From positions 317,354 to 351,175 of the forward strand of contig NZ_RCZH01000002.1 in assembly GCF_006438875.1 (NCBI RefSeq): a stretch of DNA of 33,822 nt, written 5' to 3'. Positions 8,877-16,331 of the stretch are shown piece after piece; the first letter of the stretch is position 1; each line of letters starts with the position of its first letter. Under the pieces are notes generated by a model. The model was not told the DNA's origin. It searched no databases and was given only the letters and a program-made list of their open reading frames with translations. Both the position numbers and the translations under genes were made by a program. Source of the stretch: Flavobacterium pectinovorum. GTDB lineage: Bacteria > Bacteroidota > Bacteroidia > Flavobacteriales > Flavobacteriaceae.

Positions 8877-9341
8877 ATGAAAATCGGAGTTGACATACAA
8901 AATTATCTTCCGCACCGAGCACCAATGCTCATGGTAAATTTAATTTTGGATATAGATTCGAATTTTGTAGAAACGACGTTCCTGATAAAAGAAGACAATA
9001 TTTTTGTTGACGATAACATTTTTATCGAAGCCGGTTTAATCGAAAATACAGCACAAACCTGCTCTGCAATTGTAGCCAAAAAGTATTTTTTTGAAGAAGA
9101 CGGAACAGAAAATGAAAACGTAAATGTAATTGGTTTTATCAGTGCTTTAAAAAATCTGAAAATACATTCGCTGCCAAAAACCGGCGATACAATTACAACC
9201 AAAGCAAATTTGGTTTCGAAATTTATTGGCGATGATTATACTTTATGCACGATGAGCTGCCAAAGCTTACTCGAAGACAAAATACTTTTAGAATGCGAAA
9301 TTAATTTGTTCATTCAGAAAACAATTTCGACGATAACATAA
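8877..9341 (+). CDS. Second hotdog dehydratase-like protein lacking the catalytic His
   Basis: This 154-aa hotdog protein is related to the previous gene: LPHRAPMLMV (11-20) matches the N-terminal motif and VDDNIFIEAGLIENTAQ (44-60) matches its active-site helix. The position held by His51 in the neighbour is Asp46 here, while Glu56 is kept. It lies 7 bp after the first dehydratase. It may be a non-catalytic partner or have altered activity. In the E. coli-type APE system the dehydratases ApeI and ApeP form a heterodimer, so a hetero-oligomer is a reasonable expectation. Confidence 0.78.
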   Translation: MKIGVDIQNYLPHRAPMLMVNLILDIDSNFVETTFLIKEDNIFVDDNIFIEAGLIENTAQTCSAIVAKKYFFEEDGTENENVNVIGFISALKNLKIHSLPKTGDTITTKANLVSKFIGDDYTLCTMSCQSLLEDKILLECEINLFIQKTISTIT

Positions 9342-9364
9342 TTCTGATCGAAAATAAAACCGTC

Positions 9365-9769
9365 ATGGAAAAAGAAAATGTACCTCAGCACGATGGAAAT
9401 TTAAGCAAAAAGAACCTCAAAGAACTTGTTTATGCTACTGATGAAAATGGCGATTACACAACCGCTTTAAGTACGGGTTGGGAACCTAAAGCCATTGCAC
9501 TCTCCAACGCAATTGATGATATAAAAGAACGTGCCGAAGAAGCCAAACTTAAAGTTCAGATTGGTGAATTAAGTCCGATTTGTTATTATATGGAACTCAA
9601 TAAAATGGATCTTACCATTCTTGCCGGTTATGTTGAGATGTGGAAATGGCGCGTAAAAAGACATTTTAAACCAACCGTTTTTGCTAAATTGAGCGACAAA
9701 ATTTTACAGAAATATGCCGACGCTTTTGAGATTTCAATAGCCGAATTAAAAAATATTAAAAACGATTAA
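9365..9769 (+). CDS. Conserved small protein with an XRE-like C-terminal half
   Basis: The 134-aa protein has no recognised name. Residues about 84-130 (from ELNKMDLTILAGYVEMWKWR to the C-terminus) show the spacing of an XRE helix-turn-helix domain: LTILAGYVEMWKWRVKRH followed by LSDKILQKYADAFEISIAEL, close to the usual pattern ending in A-x-x-x-x-I-S-x-x-E-L. The N-terminal half is charged and probably helical. Its stop overlaps the start of the BtrH-like gene (TAATG), so it is coupled to that gene. It could be a regulator or a protein that reuses the fold for protein-protein contact; no DNA site is evident. Confidence 0.7.
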   Translation: MEKENVPQHDGNLSKKNLKELVYATDENGDYTTALSTGWEPKAIALSNAIDDIKERAEEAKLKVQIGELSPICYYMELNKMDLTILAGYVEMWKWRVKRHFKPTVFAKLSDKILQKYADAFEISIAELKNIKND

Positions 9770-10767
9770 TGCAAACTAGTTTTACACACCATCAATCTGC
9801 TCATTGTGAAAACGGAGTGGCTTCAAATCTGCTAAAAAACAACGGATTGAATATCAGCGAACCAATGGTTTTTGGTATTGGTTCCGGGCTTTTTTTCGTG
9901 TATTTGCCCTTTATAAAAGTAAATCATGCGCCGGCAATCAGTTATAGAACTTTGCCTGGACAAATTTTTAATAAAGTTGCCAATCGTTTAAATTTAAAAA
10001 TAAAAAGACAAAAATTTTCTTCGACCGTAAATGCAAATAAAGCGCTGGATGAAAATTTAAAAAATAATATTCCAACCGGATTACAAGTTGGTGTTTACCA
10101 TTTAAGTTATTTTCCGGATGAATATCGTTTCCATTTCAACGCGCACAATTTAGTCGTTTACGGAAAAACCGAAACCGATTATTTAATCAGCGATCCGGTG
10201 ATGGAAACCGTTACGACATTGACACATGACGAATTAGATAAAGTTCGTTTTGCCAAAGGTGCGTTTGCGCCAAGAGGTCAAATGTATTATCCGATTCAGA
10301 TTCCAAAAGACGTTGATTTTAAAAGTGCCATTATTAAAGGAATCAAAAATACGTGTCGCGATATGCTTGCGCCAATGCCGATTGTTGGCGTTCGCGGAAT
10401 TAAATTCGTATCCCGACAAATTAGAAAATGGCCACTAAAACACGGTGTTAGAAAAGCCAATCATTACCTCGCACAAATGGTTCGTATGCAGGAAGAAATA
10501 GGAACTGGTGGCGGAGGTTTCCGTTTTATATATGCCGCCTTTTTACAAGAAGCTTCGGTTATTCTGAATAATGAAGAATTGAAAACTCTTTCTAAAGAAA
10601 TGACTCAAATTGGAGATTCCTGGAGAGATTTTGCCGTTGAAGCTTCCCGTATCTATAAAAACCGAAGTGCCAAAGAAGATGCTTACAATTCCATTGCCGA
10701 TGAACTTCTGGACATTGCCAATCGTGAAGAAATCTTTTTCAAAAAACTAAAAAAAGCAATTAGCTAA
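9769..10767 (+). CDS. BtrH N-terminal domain protein (putative acyltransferase or cysteine-peptidase fold)
   Basis: The 332-aa protein opens with HHQSAHCENGVASNLL and continues with the glycine-rich FGIGSGLFF region, the pattern of the BtrH N-terminal domain. Cys13 is the likely nucleophile. A His in FHFNAHNLVVYG (about residues 124-135) and Asp in LISDPV follow in the order of papain-like folds. BtrH from butirosin synthesis moves an acyl group from an ACP to its acceptor. By analogy this protein could release a chain from ACP onto a hydroxyl acceptor (inference). The C-terminal half is helical. It sits between the HTH-like gene and an ABC transporter. Confidence 0.75.
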   Translation: MQTSFTHHQSAHCENGVASNLLKNNGLNISEPMVFGIGSGLFFVYLPFIKVNHAPAISYRTLPGQIFNKVANRLNLKIKRQKFSSTVNANKALDENLKNNIPTGLQVGVYHLSYFPDEYRFHFNAHNLVVYGKTETDYLISDPVMETVTTLTHDELDKVRFAKGAFAPRGQMYYPIQIPKDVDFKSAIIKGIKNTCRDMLAPMPIVGVRGIKFVSRQIRKWPLKHGVRKANHYLAQMVRMQEEIGTGGGGFRFIYAAFLQEASVILNNEELKTLSKEMTQIGDSWRDFAVEASRIYKNRSAKEDAYNSIADELLDIANREEIFFKKLKKAIS

Positions 10768-10774
10768 ACATATT

Positions 10775-11527
10775 TTGCAAACTGTTATAAAAATAGAATC
10801 CCTTTCGAAAAAGTACAAAAATGCAGAAATGTATTCTTTGAATGATGTTTCGTTGGATATAAATCAAGGTGAAATTTTTGGTTTATTAGGTCCAAATGGT
10901 GCCGGAAAAACCACTCTGATTTCCATGTTGTGTGGATTGATAAAACCAAGTTCAGGACATTTCACCATTGATGGTTTGAACTATGCCGGCCATTCTTCAA
11001 AAATCAAAAAAATTATAGGAGTTGTTCCTCAGGAATATGCCTTATATCCTACGTTGACTGCCCGCGAAAATTTGCATTACTTTGGAAGTATGTACGGATT
11101 AAAAGGTTCTGAGTTAAAAGACAAAGTAATTGAAACTTTGGATCTTTTGGGTTTATTAAAATTTGCTGACAAACGCATTGAAACTTTCTCCGGCGGAATG
11201 AAACGCAGAGTAAATTTGATTGCCGGAATCCTGCACAATCCAAAAGTTTTGTTTCTGGACGAACCAACCGTTGGTGTTGACGTACAATCTAAAAATGCTA
11301 TTATAGATTATCTTAAACTTCTAAATCAAAACGGAACTACTATTATTTATACCTCACATCATTTGGCTGAAGCCGAAGATTTCTGTACCACAATTGCTAT
11401 TCTTGATCAAGGTAAAATTTATGCGCAAGGCACTCCATCAGGTTTAATCGCTTCTACCGAAAAAGCGAGAAATCTTGAAGATGTTTTTATTTCATTAACC
11501 GGTAAAGACCTGAGAGATGATATATAA
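10775..11527 (+). CDS. ABC transporter ATP-binding protein
   Basis: This 250-aa ATPase has the Walker A motif GPNGAGKTT (39-47), Q-loop Gln86, signature FSGGMKRR (138-145), Walker B VLFLDEPT with Asp162-Glu163, and H-loop His195. It pairs with the permease that starts inside its last codons (11-bp overlap). The only start that gives the complete first strand is a TTG at 10775; the first ATG would remove 18 residues. The location suggests export of the pigment or a lipid intermediate, as ABC-2 exporters often serve polyketide or lipid loci (inference). Confidence 0.9.
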   Translation: MQTVIKIESLSKKYKNAEMYSLNDVSLDINQGEIFGLLGPNGAGKTTLISMLCGLIKPSSGHFTIDGLNYAGHSSKIKKIIGVVPQEYALYPTLTARENLHYFGSMYGLKGSELKDKVIETLDLLGLLKFADKRIETFSGGMKRRVNLIAGILHNPKVLFLDEPTVGVDVQSKNAIIDYLKLLNQNGTTIIYTSHHLAEAEDFCTTIAILDQGKIYAQGTPSGLIASTEKARNLEDVFISLTGKDLRDDI

Positions 11528-12800
11528 AATTTGGATGTCGATCGTAAAAGAATTTCTCCTGCTCAAACGAGATTTAGGAGGTTTAGTCATTTTATTTATA
11601 ATGCCTTTGGTTCTGGTTATCACCGTAACATTGATACAAGACAGCACTTTTAAAGCCGTTAGCGAAAATAAAATTCAGATTCTATTGGTCGATAATGACA
11701 AAGGTTCTGTTTCTAAAACTGTTTTTGATAATTTAGAAAAAAGTCAGTTATTTACCGTTGTCACACAAATTGACGGCAAACCCATTACAGAAGAAGTTGC
11801 CAGAGAAAATGTTTACAAAGGAAAATTTCAACTGGCAATCGTAATCCCAAAAAATCTAAGTACCGATTTACAAGCTAAAATTGATCAGAATGTAGAAAAC
11901 ATTGTAAGCAAAATGGGCTTTTCTGATACTATTGCAAAACCGGAAACTTCAAAAATAATTCAGCAAAAAGAGGTGAAATTATATTTTGATCCGGCAGTAC
12001 AGCTTAGTTTCAAAAGCTCCGTAATGAGTTCGATTGACAAAATGATTTCGCAAATCGAAACAAAGTCAATTTATACCACTTTTCAAAATCAATTAGGCGA
12101 AGAAAATACCAAATTCGAACAAAAGAGTTTTATTACTTTCAAAGAAATTATTCCGAAAGTAAACAACAAAGAAGTCTTACCAAATTCGGTACAGCATAAC
12201 GTTCCGGCGTGGACACTTTTTGCAATATTTTTTATCGTGATTCCTTTGTCCATTAATATTGTAAAAGAAAAATCGCAAGGAACATTTGTTCGATTATTGA
12301 CCAATCCGGTTTCAAATCTGGTTGTCATTATCGGGAAAACCGTTACCTATTCAGCTATTTGTATGATTCAGTTTTATATGATGGTTGCAGTTGCGATATT
12401 TTTATTTCCACATATTGGTTTGCCTTCCTTAAATGTCGAAGGTCATTTATTTCTAATGAGTGTTGTCGCTCTATTTTCAGGATTTGCAGCTATAGGCTTC
12501 GGAATTTTATTGGGAACTATTGCAAGTACACAAGAACAATCAGCTCCTTTTGGTGCGACAAGCGTAATCATCTTAGCAGCAATTGGTGGAGTTTGGGTTC
12601 CCGTTTTTGCAATGCCAAAGATCATGCAACTCATCGCAAAATCATCGCCTATGAATTGGGCCTTAGAAGCTTTTTACGATGTTTTATTACGTAACGTTTC
12701 TTTCCTGGAAATCATCCCAAAAATAAGTTTGCTATTTTTGTTCTTTATAATTACAACCTGCATTGCATTATTCTATGACAAAAAGAAAAGAACAGTTTAA
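11517..12800 (+). CDS. ABC-2 type permease
   Basis: The 427-aa membrane protein has one TM near residues 18-40, a large soluble domain (about 45-235), and then five TM segments. This is the YhgE/Pip-ABC-2 layout of exporters, with the usual conserved proline/glycine TM segments in the second half (for example WTLFAIFFIVIPLS). It overlaps the ATPase gene upstream and the thioesterase gene downstream. Together with the ATPase it forms an exporter whose cargo is presumably the flexirubin-type pigment or a precursor. The substrate cannot be read from the sequence. Confidence 0.88.
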   Translation: MIYKIWMSIVKEFLLLKRDLGGLVILFIMPLVLVITVTLIQDSTFKAVSENKIQILLVDNDKGSVSKTVFDNLEKSQLFTVVTQIDGKPITEEVARENVYKGKFQLAIVIPKNLSTDLQAKIDQNVENIVSKMGFSDTIAKPETSKIIQQKEVKLYFDPAVQLSFKSSVMSSIDKMISQIETKSIYTTFQNQLGEENTKFEQKSFITFKEIIPKVNNKEVLPNSVQHNVPAWTLFAIFFIVIPLSINIVKEKSQGTFVRLLTNPVSNLVVIIGKTVTYSAICMIQFYMMVAVAIFLFPHIGLPSLNVEGHLFLMSVVALFSGFAAIGFGILLGTIASTQEQSAPFGATSVIILAAIGGVWVPVFAMPKIMQLIAKSSPMNWALEAFYDVLLRNVSFLEIIPKISLLFLFFIITTCIALFYDKKKRTV

Positions 12801-13224
12801 CGAAGCAACTGAATTAACGGTCACGCATGAAATCAGAATTCGTTTTAACGAAACTGATCCACTTGGGATTGTTTGGCACGGCTACTATATTACCTATTTT
12901 GAAGATGGACGAGAAGCGTTTGGCCGTCAACACGGACTTACCTATCTGGATATTGCAAAAACCGGATTTACAACGCCAATCGTAAAATCAAAATGCGAAC
13001 ATAAACTGTCTTTGCGCTATGGCGATGTTGTAACAATCGAAACAACAGTTGTTGATACTCCCGCTGCCAAAATGATTTATCGTTTTAGAATAATTGACGA
13101 AAAAGGCGAAGTTGCCTGTACTGGCGAAACAGTTCAGGTATTTCTGGATAAAGAAGGAAATCTAATGCTAACAAATCCTCCTTTCTATGAAGAATGGAAA
13201 CGAAAAGTGGGGTTATTAATGTAA
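12775..13224 (+). CDS. 4HBT-family acyl thioesterase
   Basis: This 149-aa hotdog thioesterase has the 4-hydroxybenzoyl-CoA thioesterase motif with Asp28 in NETDPLGIVWHGYY, the catalytic acid in the family. Its C-terminus (FLDKEGNLMLTNPPFYEEWK) also fits YbgC/FadM-like proteins. It hydrolyses acyl-CoA or acyl-ACP and may release or edit polyene chains, as ApeK does in APE synthesis (inference). The ATG at 12775 lies inside the permease gene (26-bp overlap) and is preferred over a TTG at 12763. Confidence 0.87.
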   Translation: MTKRKEQFNEATELTVTHEIRIRFNETDPLGIVWHGYYITYFEDGREAFGRQHGLTYLDIAKTGFTTPIVKSKCEHKLSLRYGDVVTIETTVVDTPAAKMIYRFRIIDEKGEVACTGETVQVFLDKEGNLMLTNPPFYEEWKRKVGLLM

Positions 13225-13226
13225 AA

Positions 13227-13342
13227 CACGAATTACACCAATTTTCACGAATTAGAAAATAAAAGACATGTCTACAAGGTTTTGAAAACCTTGCAGGAAT
13301 AAAAAAAATCTGCATAAATCCGCTTAAATCTGCAAAATCTGC
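13227..13342. repeat. Composite intergenic repeat region
   Basis: Three elements share this gap before the next ketosynthase gene. 13227-13255 is one arm of the CACGAATTACAC repeat. 13275-13293 is a 9-1-9 hairpin (CAAGGTTTTGAAAACCTTG). 13305-13342 carries four close copies of AATC(T/C)GC spaced by short A/T tracts. No convincing -7 box is present. All look like dispersed flavobacterial repeats rather than promoter elements. Confidence 0.65.
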
Positions 13343-13387
13343 GTGCTCTTTTTTTTCAGATTAAGCATTAGGAGTAAAAAAGATAAA

Positions 13388-14527
13388 ATGACAAGAGAAG
13401 TATACATAAATGAAACCAATTGTATCACGCCTTTAGGTTTTGATGTTGAAACAAACATCGACTCCATTGTTCGTGGTGAATCCGGTATTCAATTGCATGA
13501 AGACCTTTCTTTGATGCCAATGCCCTTTTATGCTTCAATTATTAATGATGAAAAAATAAACAGTGCTTTTGAGAAAATCAGCACTGACGGCAACTATTCC
13601 CGTTTAGAAAAAATGATGATTTTGGCTTTAGAGCCAATTATCAAAAAACCCCAAATTGAATTAAATTCAAAAACTGCTTTTATACTTTCGACCACAAAAG
13701 GAAATGTTACAGCATTAAAAAATACTTCAGAGGAAAGTTTTAATAATGCACATTTAGATGTTTTGGCTCAAAATATTTCTGATTTCTTCGGATTCAAAAC
13801 ACAGCCAATTGTAGTTTCAAATGCTTGCGTTTCCGGAATTTTAGCAATTTCAGTAGCCAAAAGAATAATTCAGTCGGAACTTTGTGATGATGTTTTTGTA
13901 ATTGCGGGTGACGAAGTTTCTGAGTTTGTTTTGTCTGGATTTAATGCTTTTCAAGCGATGAGTGATTTACCGTGTAAACCGTATTCTAAAAACAGAACCG
14001 GTGTAAGTTTGGGCGAAGCCACAGCAGCCGTTTTAGTTTCGGCGGAAGCCAAAAACGCTAAAATAAAAGTAATTGGAGATAGTTCGATAAACGACGCCAA
14101 TCATATTTCCGGACCTTCAAGAACAGGCGAAGGTTTGTTTAGAAGTATTCAAAATGCGATGAAAGAAGCGCAAATAAATTCAGATCAAATCGATTATATT
14201 TCAGCTCACGGAACCGCAACTCCATTCAATGACGAAATGGAAGCAATTGCTCTAAATCGTTTAGATTTACAAAACGTTCCCGTAAATAGTTTAAAAGGTT
14301 TTTACGGTCATACATTGGGCGCTTCGGGATTATTAGAAACCGTAATTGCAATTGAATCCGCAAATCAAAATATGCTTTTTGAATCAAAAGGTTTTGATGA
14401 AATTGGCGTAAGCGAAACGATTAATGTTATTGAGAAAAATGAAGAGGCAACTATTAATTATTTCCTGAAAACGGCTTCTGGTTTTGGAGGTTGTAATACG
14501 GCTGTTATTTTTGAAAAAATAAAGTAA
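13388..14527 (+). CDS. Beta-ketoacyl synthase with full active site
   Basis: This 379-aa KAS-type protein has Cys147 in VSNACVSGIL, His274 in SAHGTATPFND, Lys303 and His308 in SLKGFYGHTLGAS, and ends with the GFGGCN loop. It is therefore a catalytic ketosynthase, more divergent from FabF than the gene at 3806. It may act in chain initiation or extension in polyene synthesis. The ATG at 13388 is preferred to a TTG at 13343 because it gives the normal KS start (MTREVYINETNCITPLGFD). The next native cluster gene seems to be the half-ketosynthase at 16332; accessory genes now separate them. Confidence 0.87.
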   Translation: MTREVYINETNCITPLGFDVETNIDSIVRGESGIQLHEDLSLMPMPFYASIINDEKINSAFEKISTDGNYSRLEKMMILALEPIIKKPQIELNSKTAFILSTTKGNVTALKNTSEESFNNAHLDVLAQNISDFFGFKTQPIVVSNACVSGILAISVAKRIIQSELCDDVFVIAGDEVSEFVLSGFNAFQAMSDLPCKPYSKNRTGVSLGEATAAVLVSAEAKNAKIKVIGDSSINDANHISGPSRTGEGLFRSIQNAMKEAQINSDQIDYISAHGTATPFNDEMEAIALNRLDLQNVPVNSLKGFYGHTLGASGLLETVIAIESANQNMLFESKGFDEIGVSETINVIEKNEEATINYFLKTASGFGGCNTAVIFEKIK

Positions 14528-14528
14528 T

Positions 14529-15110
14529 ATGGACAATCAAACAAACTGGACACCATTTCCTGATGATAATTTACTTGGTTTGACTGACAAAAATCAAATC
14601 AATGAATGTGAAGCAACGGGTATTACCAATGCTGAACTTTATGTTTTCGAGCTAGATATCGACATTGAAATTTCAACAATGCTCATTTTAGAAATCCATA
14701 AAATCGCTTTTGGCAAACTTTATGATTGGGCTGGAAAATGGCGAAAAACTGAAGTTTCAGTAGGTCAACTTTTGCCTCCCAAACCAACTATGATATTACA
14801 GGCAATGTATCAGTTTCTGGACAATTTAAACTTTAAATTATCTATATCTAAAACTCGTAACGAACAAATAGATTGTCTTGTTTATGCTCATTACGAATTC
14901 ATAAAAATTCATCCATTTAATAATGGGAATGGAAGAACAGGAAGAATCTTAATGAATATTGTTGCCTTGAAATTTGGTTATCAGCCTCTGCAATTACACT
15001 ACAGAGAAGGTGAAAGTAGAAAATTTTATATCAGTGCAATGAAAGCAGCAGATAATGGAAATTTTAAAATGTTAACAGAATTAATTAGTGAAGAACTGAT
15101 TTCCTTTTAA
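14529..15110 (+). CDS. Fic-family protein (mobile mystery protein B-like)
   Basis: The 193-aa protein has a Fic core motif His128-Pro-Phe-Asn-Asn-Gly-Asn-Gly-Arg136-x-x-Arg139. The acidic residue that normally precedes GNGR is Asn132. The upstream flap and WAGKWR region (about 67-72) and overall length match mobile mystery protein B, which is often found on mobile DNA. Canonical Fic enzymes transfer AMP to target proteins; replacement of the Mg-binding Asp/Glu suggests weakened or different transfer chemistry. I see no (S/T)xxxE(G/N) inhibitory helix. It starts 1 bp after the ketosynthase stop, so it has been placed inside the pigment operon. Confidence 0.82.
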   Translation: MDNQTNWTPFPDDNLLGLTDKNQINECEATGITNAELYVFELDIDIEISTMLILEIHKIAFGKLYDWAGKWRKTEVSVGQLLPPKPTMILQAMYQFLDNLNFKLSISKTRNEQIDCLVYAHYEFIKIHPFNNGNGRTGRILMNIVALKFGYQPLQLHYREGESRKFYISAMKAADNGNFKMLTELISEELISF

Positions 15111-15266
15111 TTCTTTTTCTTTTAAAACTCCTTCAACAATTTTTACAACTTTAGTTTTTGGAACTTGTTGATCCTCTAATGACATTGTAGAAAATACGGT
15201 ATCAGCAAGCACTTTTGATAAAAAGCTCTTCTGTTTCAATTGCGGATATTTTTCGTAAAATTTCAT
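15081..15266 (-). CDS. Possible small minus-strand protein convergent with Fic
   Basis: A 61-aa minus-strand ORF (MKFYEKYPQLKQKSF...) fills the only non-coding space in the islet and overlaps the last 30 bp of the Fic gene. It has balanced charge and predicted helices. A TAACTTTG match to the -7 consensus (plus-strand 15274-15281) lies 7 nt before its ATG, but no -33 element is seen. The segment TMSLED resembles the Fic inhibitory motif TxxxE(G/N) with Asp at the last place. A VbhA-like antitoxin role is speculation. It may not be a gene. Confidence 0.3.
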   Translation of the reverse strand: MKFYEKYPQLKQKSFLSKVLADTVFSTMSLEDQQVPKTKVVKIVEGVLKEKELKGNQFFTN

Positions 15267-15289
15267 ATCTTGACAAAGTTATAAAAAAA

Positions 15290-15388
15290 ATGACTCAAAA
15301 AACATACATACAATCCTATATCACCATCCAAAACAACGAAATTGTTTTGAACGGATCCTCTGTATTCAAAATAAAATCAACAAATTTT
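15290..15388 (+). repeat. Direct repeat copy 1 (5' end of half-ketosynthase gene)
   Basis: Over the first 84 bases 75 match the start of the gene at 16332, and similarity fades by codon 33. Differences are spread along it and include synonymous changes, so this is a diverged copy, not a fresh target-site duplication. Confidence 0.85.
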
Positions 15389-16081
15389 ACTTATAAATTA
15401 TCAAAATTCATATTCATAACCATAATTTTTCTTTCTCTTTTTGGATGCAAACAAAAGGAAACTGAGAAAGCAGATGAACTACGATTTGAAAAAAACGTGT
15501 TAAACAATGTTTTTGTAGAAATTGTAGATTCTATATATATGGATCGAAGAATAATTCTTGGTCCTCCGCCTCCAAGACTTGATTTTAAAACCAATAAAGA
15601 AGATACAATTGGTCATCATGCTGAATTAAAAAAATATTGGCGTGAGCAAGATAGTATCAAAAAAGATACCGCTAAAATTTTACTTGGTGTAGATAATTTA
15701 GTTGAAAAAATAAGCGGATTTGATAAAGAACAATTCATCGAAGATTGTAAAAAATTAAAATGTGTTTATGATAAATCAAAAGAAGTTGAAGGTTTTAAAT
15801 TTGACTTAATTCCTTTTAAAAACAATAAAAAATTTAATTTCCAATATCTATCAAAATTTCCTCCTGTAGATCTTTGGGATTTAAATGACACAAAAAGTTC
15901 TATGCCAGTTGGCTCTATTGGAGTTTCGAGAATTCAGTTTAATAAAACCAAAACTTTAGGGGTTTTATCTGCCGATGCTTCTTGCGGAGGAGGAAAGTGC
16001 GGAAGAGGTTTTTTAATTATAATTGAAAACAGATCTGGAAAATGGCATATTATAAAAATTGAAAATACTTGGGTTTCATAA
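15290..16081 (+). CDS. Chimeric lipoprotein-like protein with a duplicated cluster leader
   Basis: The 263-aa reading frame begins with about 33 codons that copy the 5' end of the half-ketosynthase gene at 16332 (26 of the first 28 residues are identical). It then changes abruptly into a lipoprotein signal: a hydrophobic stretch and lipobox LFGC with Cys53. The rest is a soluble domain of unknown function, ending in an Asp-Ala-Ser-Cys-Gly-Gly-Gly-rich segment and a KWHIIKIENTW strand. The signal is unusually far from the N-terminus, so export may fail unless translation begins internally. No internal ATG precedes the signal. A TTG at 15215 would extend it further and is not favoured. Confidence 0.6.
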   Translation: MTQKTYIQSYITIQNNEIVLNGSSVFKIKSTNFTYKLSKFIFITIIFLSLFGCKQKETEKADELRFEKNVLNNVFVEIVDSIYMDRRIILGPPPPRLDFKTNKEDTIGHHAELKKYWREQDSIKKDTAKILLGVDNLVEKISGFDKEQFIEDCKKLKCVYDKSKEVEGFKFDLIPFKNNKKFNFQYLSKFPPVDLWDLNDTKSSMPVGSIGVSRIQFNKTKTLGVLSADASCGGGKCGRGFLIIIENRSGKWHIIKIENTWVS

Positions 16082-16086
16082 AACCT

Positions 16087-16109
16087 ACTTGTAAGGAAAA
16101 TTTACAAGT
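16087..16109. repeat. Small hairpin after the chimeric lipoprotein
   Basis: ACTTGTAA and TTACAAGT form an 8-bp stem with a 7-base loop, 5 bp after the stop codon. No T-run follows, so an intrinsic terminator is possible but weakly supported. Confidence 0.4.
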
Positions 16110-16129
16110 TCAAAAAAATAAATTGACAA

Positions 16130-16327
16130 ATGGGAAATCCTTTCAACAAAATAAAAACGACAATTTTATTTTTTATAATATATATTTTATCTGTCTTTCT
16201 TGTAAATGAATTATTTCCAGGCGATATATGTAATCCTGGTGGAGGTTTTTTAATGGTAATGCTATTAATTCCAATATCTATCATATTATTATTCTTTAGA
16301 ATTGTAAAATATTATCGAGAACGTTAA
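16130..16327 (+). CDS. Small two-TM membrane protein
   Basis: This 65-aa ORF has two hydrophobic segments (about residues 9-27 and 38-57) joined by an ELFPGDICNPGGG loop, with a basic N-terminus and a basic C-terminal tail (FRIVKYYRER). The pattern of positive charges supports a real membrane protein. I do not recognise it. It ends 4 bp before the half-ketosynthase gene and is the last gene of the accessory islet. A possible link is that it accompanies the upstream lipoprotein. Confidence 0.55.
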   Translation: MGNPFNKIKTTILFFIIYILSVFLVNELFPGDICNPGGGFLMVMLLIPISIILLFFRIVKYYRER

Positions 16328-16331
16328 AACA

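Noticed and set aside
8903..9202. 99-aa minus-strand ORF opposite the second hotdog gene
   Set aside because: It is antisense to a gene with clear family motifs and its composition is typical of a shadow reading frame.
12359..12694. 111-aa plus-strand ORF inside the permease gene
   Set aside because: It overlaps the permease fully in another frame, is very rich in Cys, Ser and Arg and has no recognisable motif; it is a shadow ORF.
15215..15289. TTG-initiated extension of the chimeric lipoprotein
   Set aside because: The ATG at 15290 coincides exactly with the start of the duplicated gene and is the natural start.
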